A DNA stretch of 64,000 bases, taken from NCBI RefSeq assembly GCF_002914585.1, contig NZ_PDDM01000014.1:1-64000 (forward strand), read 5' to 3'. The notes under the pieces are model-generated. The model was not told the origin of the DNA, ran no database searches, and worked only from the letters and a program-made list of their open reading frames with translations. A program made the position numbers and the translations under genes. This document shows, piece by piece, positions 53,461 to 63,053 of this stretch. Every line of letters starts with the position of its first letter. Positions within the stretch are counted from its first letter, which is position 1. This stretch comes from Pseudanabaena sp. BC1403 (GTDB taxonomy: Bacteria > Cyanobacteriota > Cyanobacteriia > Pseudanabaenales > Pseudanabaenaceae).

Positions 53461-53501
53461 CAAAAAAGGGTGGATGCGCTTCGCGCATCCACCCTTTTTT
53501 G
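53461..53501 (+). terminator. Terminator after pnp
   Basis: A perfect 19-bp stem, CAAAAAAGGGTGGATGCGC with its complement, surrounds a TTC loop and ends in a T run. It starts four bases after the pnp stop. Confidence 0.9.
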
Positions 53502-53541
53502 TGTTAAAAGCTAAAAAGTATTTTGGGGGCTTAAGAAAGTA

Positions 53542-54615
53542 ATGATTATTAAAGAACTTGATCGTATTGAAACAACTGATAAATTTGAACAAGCAGGATA
53601 CCGTGCAGAATCTCAGCTAGCTTTTTATCTGAACCGAGAATTTAAAGATGATCCATTGTTTCTAGTTTTCAATAATCTGCGTTTTGAAAAAGCAGGGGAT
53701 GCTTGTCAGATCGATCATTTAGTACTTCATCGCTATGGAATGATAATCATTGAGAGCAAAAGCGTCACAACTCGCGTTGAGGTAAATGAATTCGGCGAGT
53801 GGAAACGTTGGTTTAATAATGCTTGGCAAGGAATGCCTTCACCAATTTTGCAAGCTCAACGCCAAGGGAAATTTCTCAAGGACTATTTAGAAGATCATGT
53901 TGAGACTTTGCGTAACAAACCAATTTTGGGAAGACGCGCACAGTTCACGAAAATGCCTATCGATGTATTAGTTGCAATTTCTGATTCTGGTATTATCAAT
54001 CGCCCAATAAATGACAAGCTCAAAACAGTATGCAAAGCCGATCAAATTGCTGATAAGGTTAGAGAAATTGTGTCTGAATATCGCAAAATCGATAGTTTGT
54101 TAACCTTTAGCCTAAAATCTGCTTATCTATTTGATATGGATGAAGTGCCAAGAATTAGTAGCTTTTTGTTGACTCAACACAAGCCTGCAAAAATCAAGGA
54201 ATCTTTTACTAATACAAACAGCAAGCCCACAAGTCTTTCTGCTCAAATCGTTCCAGACATTAAGTCTCCTTCAGCCTCAAATCCGATCGCCACAGCCAAA
54301 CCAGCATCACTTCCGAAAAAGATTATTCCCGTCACTCCAAGCGATTATCAGAAATCAGACGTTAGCCATAATCCAGTCGTCAAAACTGTAAAGCCAACTT
54401 CAACAAACACTTGTTCCCATTGCCAAAGTCCAAATATTTCGATTTTGTATGTTCACAGTTATTTCTTCAAATGTAACGATTGTGGAAAAAATACGGCGAT
54501 CAAAAATATTTGTCCGTCCTGTGGCGATCGCGAAAAAATTAGAAAAAGCGGGTTACAGTTTTTTAGTGGATGCGAAAAATGTGGTACTTCGCAGTTGTTT
54601 TATACTAATCCCTAG
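53542..54615 (+). CDS. NERD-domain protein with C-terminal zinc fingers
   Basis: The 357-residue product has a nuclease-related (NERD) domain at about 20-165: AESQLAFYLNREF, DACQIDHLVLHRYGMIIIES with the K of ESKSV, a restriction-endonuclease-like D...ExK core. A low-complexity Ser/Pro/Lys linker follows (about 220-290). The last 70 residues carry paired cysteines (CSHCQSPNI, CNDCGKN, CPSCGDREK, CEKCGT) that form zinc ribbons like those of topoisomerase I tails. It may bind and cut nucleic acid. It follows pnp but has its own promoter space after the terminator. Confidence 0.88.
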   Translation: MIIKELDRIETTDKFEQAGYRAESQLAFYLNREFKDDPLFLVFNNLRFEKAGDACQIDHLVLHRYGMIIIESKSVTTRVEVNEFGEWKRWFNNAWQGMPSPILQAQRQGKFLKDYLEDHVETLRNKPILGRRAQFTKMPIDVLVAISDSGIINRPINDKLKTVCKADQIADKVREIVSEYRKIDSLLTFSLKSAYLFDMDEVPRISSFLLTQHKPAKIKESFTNTNSKPTSLSAQIVPDIKSPSASNPIATAKPASLPKKIIPVTPSDYQKSDVSHNPVVKTVKPTSTNTCSHCQSPNISILYVHSYFFKCNDCGKNTAIKNICPSCGDREKIRKSGLQFFSGCEKCGTSQLFYTNP

Positions 54616-54778
54616 ATAAATGGTTGATCAAACTTAGTATTTCCAGACTTACCCATCACTGAGTTGATTCTTTCCTTAGTACAGCAAGCTATCAAACTCG
54701 GCACTAGTCGAATGCTTCGCGCCCTGAAAACCTAGTTAAGATCTCTATAATTAATTGATTAACAAATTATTGTAAGAA

Positions 54779-56215
54779 TTATGCAAGTTTTTGTATATGT
54801 AAATTAGCTTTTTCTAGTAATTCTTGAACTTGGAATGAATACTTATTTTGAGGAGTTTGACATAATTCAACGAATCGAACTAAATCCTCTTTTGCCGCAG
54901 AATTTAACTCTTTTGCCAAGTAAACCAATCCGCGATTGTAGTACGCATAGTAATTACTCGAATCTATGCTTAATGACCTATTGATATCAATCAGAGCCGA
55001 TTCAAAGTCACCCTGAAGGTAAAATGCATATCCACGATTGTTATAAGAAAATGCAAGGATGATAGGACTGTCTGTTGCCAGTTGGATGCTTGTACTGAGA
55101 TCTGAGATCGCTTGTTGATAATTACCCTGTTCTGCGAGAGCAAGACCACGATCATTGTATACAACATATTTGTTCGGGGACAATTTAAGTGCTGTAGAGA
55201 AATCATTAGCAGACTTTGCAAATTTTCCTAACTTTGCATAACTGTTTCCGTTAAAGAGATATAGCGACCAGTCGCTTCTGTCAAGTTTGATTGATTTCTG
55301 GATAGCAGCTATGCTTTGTTCATATTGACCAAGTAAGTACAAAACAAGTCCCATTTGCTTCCATCCTTCAAAGAAATTTGGGTTTTGTTCAACAGAATCT
55401 TTGTAGGCTTTCAGAGCTTTATGGAATTCACCTGCTGCGAAAAATTTATAACCATTCTGAAAATGTCGTAAGTGGGAAGTAAATATGTAGTGATGAAAGT
55501 AAAAACCTACTGTCATTACTAATATCAATATGCCAAAAATTGCTTTGCTATTACTTCCTGAAAATATCTCCGCCCCATTTCCAACTGCACGCAATGTTAC
55601 TCCCAATGCCACAGTTCCTTTCAGAGATGCATCAACGATACTTTTGCTAAAATTGGGAACAAGTATTAAGAGACTCAGTAAGAATATAAAACCAAAGTTA
55701 AAACCGAGACTTCTTATGTATGTTCTCTGAGATGGGGCAAGCCAAGGTTCGATGATGCCAAATCCATCTAGAGATGGTATTGGTAGCAGATTGAGGATGG
55801 CAGCATAAAACTGCAAAAAAATTGAAAAGCCAAGTGCATTTAAAACTATTGGGGTTAAGGGCGCATAACGATAAATTATGGCAAACAAAAGAGCTGTAAT
55901 AATATTGGCACTCGGTCCAGCTAGGGAAACTGCCGATCGCATCAATCGACTAGGAATGCTTGCTTGCTCGATATATACAGCTCCCCCAGTTAAAGGTATT
56001 CCACCGATCACTAGCACGATAAGCGGTAACAAGATGCTAGTGACAGGATGAATGTAGACAAGGGGATTGAAAGATAAGTATCCTTTTTGTTTTACAGAGA
56101 TATCTCCCCCCAGATAAGCAACGACTGAATGCGCCCATTCGTGTAAACAGACTGAAAAAATCCAACCGCAAAAAATTATTAAGTTAGGAGTAAAAAAGCT
56201 GAAGCTAAAGTTCAT
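54779..56215 (-). CDS. M50-family membrane protease with TPR tail
   Basis: The 478-residue product has an N-terminal membrane metalloprotease domain (about 1-240) with zinc site CLHEWAHSVVAYLGG and the second ligand block LPIPSLDGFGIIEPW, as in site-2 proteases of the rhomboid-size SpoIVFB/YwhC kind. From about 255 to 470 come six TPRs (FHKALKAYKDSVEQNPNFFE, ALIDINRSLSIDSSNYYAYY). The protease probably cuts membrane-bound substrates, and the TPRs may select them. The DG metal motif is intact, so activity is likely. The 54616-54778 gap holds no gene. Confidence 0.9.
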   Translation of the reverse strand: MNFSFSFFTPNLIIFCGWIFSVCLHEWAHSVVAYLGGDISVKQKGYLSFNPLVYIHPVTSILLPLIVLVIGGIPLTGGAVYIEQASIPSRLMRSAVSLAGPSANIITALLFAIIYRYAPLTPIVLNALGFSIFLQFYAAILNLLPIPSLDGFGIIEPWLAPSQRTYIRSLGFNFGFIFLLSLLILVPNFSKSIVDASLKGTVALGVTLRAVGNGAEIFSGSNSKAIFGILILVMTVGFYFHHYIFTSHLRHFQNGYKFFAAGEFHKALKAYKDSVEQNPNFFEGWKQMGLVLYLLGQYEQSIAAIQKSIKLDRSDWSLYLFNGNSYAKLGKFAKSANDFSTALKLSPNKYVVYNDRGLALAEQGNYQQAISDLSTSIQLATDSPIILAFSYNNRGYAFYLQGDFESALIDINRSLSIDSSNYYAYYNRGLVYLAKELNSAAKEDLVRFVELCQTPQNKYSFQVQELLEKANLHIQKLA

Positions 56216-56272
56216 TATTTATTGCGTATTCAGTTAGAGTGCTTTGCGCCATAAATTTTCTATAGATCGATA

Positions 56273-57052
56273 CTATGAACCAGTTAGGCTAGAGCCAATA
56301 CCTTGGAAGAAGACCCATGACAGGAAGAAATTACTGATAAAAATAGCTAGTAAGGCAGTAACAACGGCTGTGGTAGTAGATTCGCCCACACCCTTTGCTC
56401 CACCTGTAGTGGTCAACCCCCAAGTTGTACCGATCACTGCAATTAAAACCCCAAAAATGCTGGATTTGATTAGTGCTGCGATTAAATCCCAAGGCTTGAG
56501 TAAATTCTGCACAGAATTTAGAAACATGTTGTAGGGAATGGCGTACATGGCTTGAGATAGAAATAAGCCGCCAGCCATACCAGTTAAAAAGCCTAAAATT
56601 GTGAGGATAGGCAACATTAATAAACAGGCGATCGCACGAGGGGTTGCTAGATAATCCACAGGATTAGTTCGCAGCATATAGAGCGCATCGATTTGCTCAG
56701 TTACTTGCATTGTGCCAATTTCCGCAGCAAATGCTGAACCAATGCGCCCTGCAATGATTACCGCTGTCAGTACAGGAATTAGCTCACGAGCTAAGGCGAT
56801 CGCCAAAATCCCGCCAATCGCCTGTTGTGCACCAAAGTTAATAAATTCTCGCGCCACTTGGATTGTAAATACTGCGCCAACAAAGGAAGCCGTGATTAAC
56901 GTAATCAGCAATGACTCTGTACCAACTATCGACATTTGCTCGATCGTGTTACGCCAATGGAAGCGGCGATAGATCAAAACATGGGTGATGATTTGTCCGA
57001 TCAGTAAACAACTTTGCCCCAGCTTAATTAGCCAACTGCCAAAATTTCCCAT
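56273..57052 (-). CDS. MlaE-family ABC transporter permease
   Basis: The 259-residue product has five to six membrane helices and the MlaE signature (FVGAVFTIQVAREFINFGAQ, ALARELIPVLTAVIIAGRIG, AAEIGTMQVTEQIDAL). It is the permease of lipid-trafficking ABC systems that move phospholipids between the inner and outer membrane. The ATPase (MlaF-like) and MCE-domain genes are not in this window. The ATG at 57050-57052 starts MGNFGSWLIKLGQ. It stands alone on the minus strand. Confidence 0.93.
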   Translation of the reverse strand: MGNFGSWLIKLGQSCLLIGQIITHVLIYRRFHWRNTIEQMSIVGTESLLITLITASFVGAVFTIQVAREFINFGAQQAIGGILAIALARELIPVLTAVIIAGRIGSAFAAEIGTMQVTEQIDALYMLRTNPVDYLATPRAIACLLMLPILTILGFLTGMAGGLFLSQAMYAIPYNMFLNSVQNLLKPWDLIAALIKSSIFGVLIAVIGTTWGLTTTGGAKGVGESTTTAVVTALLAIFISNFFLSWVFFQGIGSSLTGS

Positions 57053-57174
57053 GTTTTCAATTTCCTATATCACCACTCACAAGCGGCAAACATTTTTTGT
57101 TGTTTTTATCGTAGCCTTCATCGCAAATATCGGCAAAGAAAAAAGAGGCGTTACTTTGCGCCATTTGCGTTTAT

Positions 57175-57660
57175 TTATCTGAGAAAAAGATGGAGAGTCC
57201 AATTGCAGGGCTGTCTCAGTTCGCCAAACCGACCACTTACCCAATACCACAGAGTCAGACGAGTAGGAAAAAATCCAATTACTAAAAAGGAGTCTTCAGG
57301 TGCTACCTCGCCATATTTAATCCCATCGGTGGGCGTAACCTCCCAAGGGGTGTCGGTGTCTTTGACCAATAGCTGAGAACGATGGTAGATGTCTTTATAC
57401 TGCAAAGGTAAAGCAAAGATGGAGTAAACATGATGCTCACCAAGCCAAGGCTTGGCGACAACTTTGATGGGATGAAACTTCAAACTCTTGGATTTACTTA
57501 AGTTGTCTGACATGGTTGGACATAGAGCAAGGTTGGCATCAGAAGAAGTTGTTTGCGATGGGTCTTGTATAGACCACACAATCATTGTGGCAATACTTCC
57601 TATTGTTAAAGCTATAAAAGTAATGAATAGGAATTTCTTTTGACCAGCAGATTTCTTCAT
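57175..57660 (-). CDS. Membrane-anchored hypothetical protein downstream of PBP4
   Basis: The 161-residue product has one N-terminal membrane helix (FLFITFIALTIGSIATMIVW) and an outside domain of about 120 residues (LKFHPIKVVAKPWLGEHHVY, VLGFFPTRL-like FLVIGFFPTRLTLWYWVSGR). I do not recognise a family. It overlaps the PBP4 stop by one base (TAATG), so the two are translationally coupled, and it may assist wall or envelope work. Confidence 0.75.
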   Translation of the reverse strand: MKKSAGQKKFLFITFIALTIGSIATMIVWSIQDPSQTTSSDANLALCPTMSDNLSKSKSLKFHPIKVVAKPWLGEHHVYSIFALPLQYKDIYHRSQLLVKDTDTPWEVTPTDGIKYGEVAPEDSFLVIGFFPTRLTLWYWVSGRFGELRQPCNWTLHLFLR

Positions 57661-59120
57661 TAACAGGGTTCAAGGCGAGTTAATAATAAAGCGATCGCAT
57701 CAATATATTTCTGCAACTCCCTTGACGGAAGATTACTATTATTAATGATGATACTGAAAATGACTTCACGATGATTTTGAGGATTAGCATATCCTGACAA
57801 TGCAATCGCACCTGTTAACGTTCCTGTCTTAGCTTGAATTAATCCTTGGGCAGAAGTATTTTTAAATCGATTAGTCAATGTGCCATCGACATTAGAGATT
57901 GCTAAAGATTTACGAAAGTTCTGATCGCTCGCCACACTTTGCAAAAGTTGAACAATCGCTCTGGGAGTTGTTAAATTGCGACGTGATAGACCAGAACCGT
58001 CGGCGAGCAAAGTATAGGCTGGAGGGGTATTGATAGATTGCAAATACTTGTTAATCGCTATCATGCCACCAAGCAAATTGTCATCGGGCATATTTTCATT
58101 AAGACGATCTCCTAAAGCTCTTAATAGCAATTCTGCGTAGAGATTATTGCTGTCTTTGTTGGTTGTAATGATTAATTGAGAGAGAGGTAGTGAGTAAGCG
58201 ATCGCTAAATCTTGAGTAGGTGGAAGCCTTTTGGAAGTGTTAGTAGAAATATTTTGAGAAACCGTAATGCCCTGTGCAGCTAGTTCCTGACGCAATAAAT
58301 CTAAAAAATTAGCTTCTGGATTGGGAATAGCCACGCCACCTATTTCTGGCTCTGACTTTTCAGGTATTACACCAGAGATGATCAGAACTTTTTGACCATA
58401 GGGGCGAACAACTTTTAAGCTGTAATTTGAATCGGCTGTACCTGTAATTGCTTGATTCTCTACAAGCCAATCCTTAGCCAATTCAGGAGTGTCCCATGTA
58501 AAAATTGCAGGTTTGCCAGTTGTGTCTGGGCTAACAGTCCAGTTGATAGCATTTTCATTAATCGTAAAAGGAGATGCGATCGCTGCATAATATTCCTGTA
58601 AATCAGACCATTCCCAGCTGCTCGCAACTTCTGCGCCTTTGTGAGATGTTAAAGTCCAAATTCCACCATTAATCTGCTTTACACCTTTATTTTTAAGTTG
58701 AGTTACTAGCGATTTTAAACCAGTCGCCGAGCGAAAGCTAGGATCACCTGAGCCAACAAGCCATAATCCATTTTCTAACTCTCCTTTAGTATTTGGCAAA
58801 TTGTGCGACATCAAACGGGTAGCAAAACGATAGTCTGCTCCCAATGTTTTTAGAGCGATCGCAGTTATGAACAATTTGGCATTTGATGATGGGATAAAGT
58901 AGCGATCGCCATCAAGATTAGCTAATGTTTGCGGCTTAGTCTCATTGGTTTGCACAAATACACCAACTCGCGATGGTTGCAATTTAGGTGACTGAGCGAC
59001 TTTTTCTACCTCTTTTTGTAATTGTGCGGGGCAGAGACGATCACTATTTGCATAAGCAGGAATAGCCGTAATTAAAGAAATCACAACTAGAGCGATCTTA
59101 GTGAATATTGTGTTTCTCAA
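57660..59120 (-). CDS. dacB: D-Ala-D-Ala carboxypeptidase/endopeptidase, PBP4 type
   Basis: The 486-residue product has a signal peptide (MRNTIFTKIALVVISLITAI) and all three serine-peptidase motifs: SxxK in PSSNAKLFI near residue 80, SxN in KDSNNLYAELL and KTG in QAKTGTLTGAI. The large insert between motifs 1 and 2 marks the class C PBP4 family. It trims peptidoglycan peptides in the periplasm. Its 3' neighbour overlaps it by one base. Confidence 0.95.
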   Translation of the reverse strand: MRNTIFTKIALVVISLITAIPAYANSDRLCPAQLQKEVEKVAQSPKLQPSRVGVFVQTNETKPQTLANLDGDRYFIPSSNAKLFITAIALKTLGADYRFATRLMSHNLPNTKGELENGLWLVGSGDPSFRSATGLKSLVTQLKNKGVKQINGGIWTLTSHKGAEVASSWEWSDLQEYYAAIASPFTINENAINWTVSPDTTGKPAIFTWDTPELAKDWLVENQAITGTADSNYSLKVVRPYGQKVLIISGVIPEKSEPEIGGVAIPNPEANFLDLLRQELAAQGITVSQNISTNTSKRLPPTQDLAIAYSLPLSQLIITTNKDSNNLYAELLLRALGDRLNENMPDDNLLGGMIAINKYLQSINTPPAYTLLADGSGLSRRNLTTPRAIVQLLQSVASDQNFRKSLAISNVDGTLTNRFKNTSAQGLIQAKTGTLTGAIALSGYANPQNHREVIFSIIINNSNLPSRELQKYIDAIALLLTRLEPC

Positions 59121-59217
59121 TGGACAAACTGACTAGAACAAGATAGGCAACAGATTAGCATAAAAAACAAGAAAAAACTTTGTAAAGTAATGCTCATCAA
59201 ATGTTCAGGATAATCTA

Positions 59218-59874
59218 TTAATCTAAAATCCAAAGATAAATTCTATATTCACGATTGCCAACTTTAATTGTTTCAGTTTGATTAGGAGGTAAATCTCCTA
59301 AATCATATTCATTGGAAATAATTCTTGTTCCCTTCTTTAATTTAGGTAAAATTTCGGAACGTACACGAAGGTTTGCTTGTGGTAGAAGGTATAGCGTAAT
59401 TACGGTTGCATCACGCAAATCTGTTTTAAAAAAATCTTGTTTAATAAATTGAATGCGATCGCGAATTTTTGGTGTTTTGGCGATCGCCAATTTTGATTCT
59501 CGATCAGATTCTCTAATTAATTCAGGATCAATCTCGATACCGATGGCTCTTGCGCCAAACTTTTGGGCAGCAGCAATCACGATTCTGCCATCGCCACTAC
59601 CTAGATCATAAACAACGTCATTCTTATTTACCTTTGCCATCTCCAGCATTTTCAGTACTACTTCTGGGGGCGTTTGTAAATATGGAGCGTCGGGAATCCT
59701 CTCTGGCTCTATGTCTTTCGGCGCTATGGGGGGAAGTGACGGGAGTGGGTTACTCTCTAATTGATTACTTGGCGATGGCGATTTATCAATAAAAAGAGAA
59801 TTGCAAGCTAACAAGGTTGATGATGTGATGAAAGCAATCAAAATAAACCTAAATAACCCAAATAAAATTCTCAT
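59218..59874 (-). CDS. Lipoprotein-like SAM-dependent methyltransferase
   Basis: The 218-residue product begins with a hydrophobic signal ending in a lipobox-like STLLACNSL (Cys near 24), then a Pro/Ser-rich linker, then a Rossmann methyltransferase with motif I VVYDLGSGDGRIVIAA and GIEIDPELI. The body resembles DOT1-like/class I methyltransferases found as small proteins in cyanobacteria. SAM is cytoplasmic, so a lipidated secreted methyltransferase would be odd; the N-terminus may instead be an inner-membrane anchor. It overlaps nothing but lies three bases after the GH3 gene. Confidence 0.82.
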   Translation of the reverse strand: MRILFGLFRFILIAFITSSTLLACNSLFIDKSPSPSNQLESNPLPSLPPIAPKDIEPERIPDAPYLQTPPEVVLKMLEMAKVNKNDVVYDLGSGDGRIVIAAAQKFGARAIGIEIDPELIRESDRESKLAIAKTPKIRDRIQFIKQDFFKTDLRDATVITLYLLPQANLRVRSEILPKLKKGTRIISNEYDLGDLPPNQTETIKVGNREYRIYLWILD

Positions 59875-59876
59875 AT

Positions 59877-61448
59877 TTAGATTTGGCCAAATCCTAGCTT
59901 TTGTAAAACTGCCTCCTGAGCCTCTGGTTGTTGGCTATAGGCAAAGCCCCAAGGCATTTGAATTGGTAATAAAGGTAATAACTGATCTAAAGTATAAGGA
60001 CTTCCATAGAGAACTATTGCTTGCAGTTTATGCTCCAATGTCAAGTCGGTAACTAAATTTTTAATCTTTTCATACAGGTTGGTATTGCCACGAAATGGAT
60101 TACCGCGACTAAAGATTTGGATAAATATTTTCGGAAATTGGTCGTATTTTAGATTGTCTAATGTTAATCCATCTGCCACAATGCGCTGATAGCCATTATT
60201 TTTTGGTAATAACACCGCAGGCGATCGCGCATTGAGAAACTCTTCGCAGGTCAGTGGATCGTCAACAATAATCAAATTCAAATAATTTGCTTCTAAATGC
60301 TCTTTAACATTGTCAGGATGAAGATTTGAGAGCGTGGAATAAACATTAATGGATTTGGTAGCGATTGACTTAGCAATTCCTAGATTCAGCGGATTACCAA
60401 GTTTTTTTAGATTTGGAGGAATACCGCAAACTTTTTGTTTCGCCTTCCAAATTCTTTGGACAGATGCTCGAATTTGATCTCGATGTATTTCCTTGGATTC
60501 CACCGCTTCACATACAGCATGAATTGTAGCGATCGGATCGACAGGCATCAATAAAATATCCACACCTGCTTTTATGGCTTGCACAGCGATCGCTTCAGGG
60601 CTACCCAAATTAGCAATGCCTGACATGATCAGTGCATCCGTGGTGATAATCCCCTCAAAACCTAATTCAGTTCGCAAAATCCCCGTAATAATATGATGCG
60701 ATAAAGTAGCGATATTTTTGCGATCAAAGGCAGGTACTAAAATATGCGCAGTCATAACCGCATCCACACCCGCCGAGATCGCATTAATAAAAGGTGGAAA
60801 CTCAACATTCTCAAATCTTAGGCGATCGTGAAGTAGCGTTGGTGTTTGTAAATGTGAATCTACCGATGTATCACCATGTCCAGGAAAATGCTTAGCTGTA
60901 GTCAGGACAGGATATTGCTTTGCACCCGCAATAAATCCCCTCGTCGCTCCCATCACCTCACCAGCGGTAATCCCAAAAGCTCGCACATTAATTACTGGAT
61001 TTTCAGGATTATTGTTAACATCAACAATCGGCGCAAGTAACCAATTGATGCCGATCGCTAAAGCTTCCTCCGCAGTGATTTTACCCATCGCCTCGGCATA
61101 TTTCATGGAAACCGCTTGCAATGACATTGGTGGCGGAAACCATGTCGCACCACTAAAGCGTTGCCCGACACCTTCTTCAATATCAGCGGCAATCAACAAA
61201 GGTACTTTTGCCCATGATTGCATTTGCTGCGTTTTTAGAGCAACCTCAGGTGCACTACCACCCAGCAAAATTACACCGCCAACACCATAGTCACTAATCA
61301 GAGCTTGTAATTTCGCATTGGGCAATTCCCACTGCGGATACTGAATTTGATGATCATAAAGCATCCCACAAGCTCGAACTACCAGCATTTGAGAAACTTG
61401 CTCAATGAGGCTAAGACTATCAATATCAGGTAAGTTGATTGGCGACAT
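59877..61448 (-). CDS. Glycoside hydrolase family 3 (NagZ-like)
   Basis: The 523-residue product has the GH3 barrel with the NagZ fingerprint TAKHFPGHGDTSVDSH near residue 185 and ITTDALIMSGI near 265, holding the nucleophile Asp. The second half (about 345-520) is the GH3 C-terminal domain. NagZ-type enzymes release N-acetylglucosamine from peptidoglycan fragments during recycling; others act on beta-glucosides. It has no signal peptide, so action is cytoplasmic. The methyltransferase gene starts three bases beyond its end on the same strand. Confidence 0.92.
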   Translation of the reverse strand: MSPINLPDIDSLSLIEQVSQMLVVRACGMLYDHQIQYPQWELPNAKLQALISDYGVGGVILLGGSAPEVALKTQQMQSWAKVPLLIAADIEEGVGQRFSGATWFPPPMSLQAVSMKYAEAMGKITAEEALAIGINWLLAPIVDVNNNPENPVINVRAFGITAGEVMGATRGFIAGAKQYPVLTTAKHFPGHGDTSVDSHLQTPTLLHDRLRFENVEFPPFINAISAGVDAVMTAHILVPAFDRKNIATLSHHIITGILRTELGFEGIITTDALIMSGIANLGSPEAIAVQAIKAGVDILLMPVDPIATIHAVCEAVESKEIHRDQIRASVQRIWKAKQKVCGIPPNLKKLGNPLNLGIAKSIATKSINVYSTLSNLHPDNVKEHLEANYLNLIIVDDPLTCEEFLNARSPAVLLPKNNGYQRIVADGLTLDNLKYDQFPKIFIQIFSRGNPFRGNTNLYEKIKNLVTDLTLEHKLQAIVLYGSPYTLDQLLPLLPIQMPWGFAYSQQPEAQEAVLQKLGFGQI

Positions 61449-61472
61449 AAATTAACTAAAAACTATCATGGG

Positions 61473-61507
61473 TAGCAATATGTGGCGCTTCGCGCCACAT
61501 ATTGCTA
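61473..61507. terminator. Hairpin between GerMN and GH3 genes
   Basis: TAGCAATATGTGGCGC-TTC-GCGCCACATATTGCTA is a perfect 16-bp stem. It overlaps the GerMN stop codon. Confidence 0.8.
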
Positions 61508-62104
61508 AAACTCTAATGCAAAATCTTTGCGGGTCATTGGTTGAGGGACTTCTAAGCCCTCACCGCCAATATATTTTAACGGCTTACCTTCCACGGACAA
61601 AAAGACTTTTGCATCGGGTTCTAAAGTCGTAGCTGTGTATAAAACCTGAATAATCCTTCCCTGCATTGAAGCAGAGCCACCACCTTGGGTGAAATCCTTA
61701 GATAAATCAATCCGAATTTCCTTGTTTTTTGTTGTCGCGCTCAAGACTTTGGTGTTTTCAGGAATGGCGCTATAAAGCTCCGATTCAGGAGGCTTTTCGG
61801 AAATCAACATTTTGATCACTGAGCCGATCGCCTCATCATTACTTTTGGCTTTAACTGCGATCGGCACAGCGATCAGTTTATTTTTACTAGACTCGATCCA
61901 ATAAACAGCCAACTGACCATCCACGGCTCTGGTTGCAGGTGGTGGAGATTGGGTTACTTGGTTGATACTTGCTGGTGCTGATGATTGGGGATTAGGCTGA
62001 TTATTAAAAGTGCCATGCACAAGCACTGCCGCACCAGAGCCGCCGACAACCGCCGCCGCTACTAGCCCAAACCAAGTACTTTTGCTTAAAACTGGAATTT
62101 TCAT
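61505..62104 (-). CDS. GerMN-domain protein, membrane anchored
   Basis: The product of about 199 residues has an N-terminal membrane helix (WFGLVAAAVVGGSGAAVLVH), a Pro/Ser-rich linker and a GerMN domain (LAVYWIESSKNKLIAVPI, PENTKVLSATTKNKEIRIDL, QVLYTATTLEPDAKVFLSVE). GerMN domains are found in spore germination proteins and in many non-sporing bacteria, with unclear roles in cell-surface assembly. GAAGAG lies upstream of the ATG at 62104; an ATG five codons earlier at 62119 is also possible. It sits near cell-wall genes (GH3, dacB). Confidence 0.85.
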   Translation of the reverse strand: MKIPVLSKSTWFGLVAAAVVGGSGAAVLVHGTFNNQPNPQSSAPASINQVTQSPPPATRAVDGQLAVYWIESSKNKLIAVPIAVKAKSNDEAIGSVIKMLISEKPPESELYSAIPENTKVLSATTKNKEIRIDLSKDFTQGGGSASMQGRIIQVLYTATTLEPDAKVFLSVEGKPLKYIGGEGLEVPQPMTRKDFALEF

Positions 62105-62374
62105 AATTTCGCTCTTCATCGTTGATTAAGTTTGCATAATACTATTGACGCAAACAAACGCGAGTTAGCTCCTTAATCTATTTTATAGCAGCTTAAAGTC
62201 CAAAAAGATGTCAGTCAGAAGTCCTGTTAATTCCTTTTTCTTAAGCAAAAAACTCTTAATAAGTAGAAATGCTTAATTAAATGTAGGATTCTTTAGTGCA
62301 ACGTAACGCATCAATTAGACATCAACTATGGGTTACGCGATCGCCAACCCATCCTAAATTTAATTCCAACAACT

Positions 62375-62480
62375 TATACCAATTCACAGAAGTGTGACAA
62401 CACTTCTGTGAATTAAAATGCAACCCCTGTAAGGGTTTTAAAAACATAAAGTGGCTACGCCACTTTGTGTTTTGGTATTA
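62375..62480. mobile_element. 106-bp MITE-like element, copy 2
   Basis: Tips TATACCAATTCAC and TTTTGGTATTA, the two internal hairpins and the total of 106 bp match copy 1 at 2128, with scattered differences (CACAGAAGTGTG versus CACAAAAGTGTG; AAGTGG versus AAATGG) that keep the stems paired. It lies between the divergent-side gap of GerMN and the coaD stop at 62491. The remaining gap from 62105 to 62374 holds AT-rich DNA and no gene. Confidence 0.8.
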
Positions 62481-62490
62481 CTGAGAGCAA

Positions 62491-62979
62491 TTAGTGGTGT
62501 TGGAATTTTTGTCTTAGGGCGGTCACTACTTCGGGAGTTACTAAATGCCCAATTTCACCACCAAAACGAGCAATTTCACGAACCACGCTACTGCTCAAGA
62601 AGCTATATTCATTGGAAGTAGATAGAAAAACCGTCTCGATATCATTAGCCAAGGTTTTATTGGTATGTGCCATCTGTAATTCCAATTCAAAATCTGAAAC
62701 TGCTCTTAATCCTCGAATTAAAACCTTTGCTTGCTTGAGATGGGCATAGGTGACAGTTAGCCCTGTAAAGGTGTCAACATCGACATTATCTAAGTGTTGC
62801 GTTGCTTGACTAATTTGGAGCATTCTTTCCTCCATCGTAAATAGAGGATTTTTATTTGGGTTTCTTAAAACAGCGACGATAACGCGATCGAATAGATGAC
62901 TACCGCGCTTAATAATATCGATATGTCCAAGGGTAATAGGATCAAAACTACCTGGATAAATGGCAATCAATGCAGTCAC
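62491..62979 (-). CDS. coaD: Phosphopantetheine adenylyltransferase
   Basis: The 162-residue product makes dephospho-CoA from 4'-phosphopantetheine and ATP, the penultimate step of coenzyme A synthesis. It has the nucleotidyltransferase motif [16 protein letters not shown] (T/HxGH type, about 8-23), [13 protein letters not shown], and [17 protein letters not shown]. Length is normal. It stands between the MITE copy and a terminator hairpin. Confidence 0.96.
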   Translation of the reverse strand: MTALIAIYPGSFDPITLGHIDIIKRGSHLFDRVIVAVLRNPNKNPLFTMEERMLQISQATQHLDNVDVDTFTGLTVTYAHLKQAKVLIRGLRAVSDFELELQMAHTNKTLANDIETVFLSTSNEYSFLSSSVVREIARFGGEIGHLVTPEVVTALRQKFQHH

Positions 62980-63020
62980 CGACTAGCTATAGAAAGCGAT
63001 TATAACAGCGCAAAGCTCCT

Positions 63021-63053
63021 AAAAATAAGCCACGCTTTGCGTGGCTTATTTTT
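63021..63053. terminator. Hairpin after the chorismate-lyase-like gene
   Basis: AAAAATAAGCCACGC-TTT-GCGTGGCTTATTTTT is a perfect 15-bp stem. It overlaps the stop of the minus-strand gene beginning at 63052. Confidence 0.85.

Noticed and set aside
59801-60052. Plus-strand frame over the methyltransferase-GH3 junction
   Set aside because: Shadow of two confident minus-strand genes with no domain.
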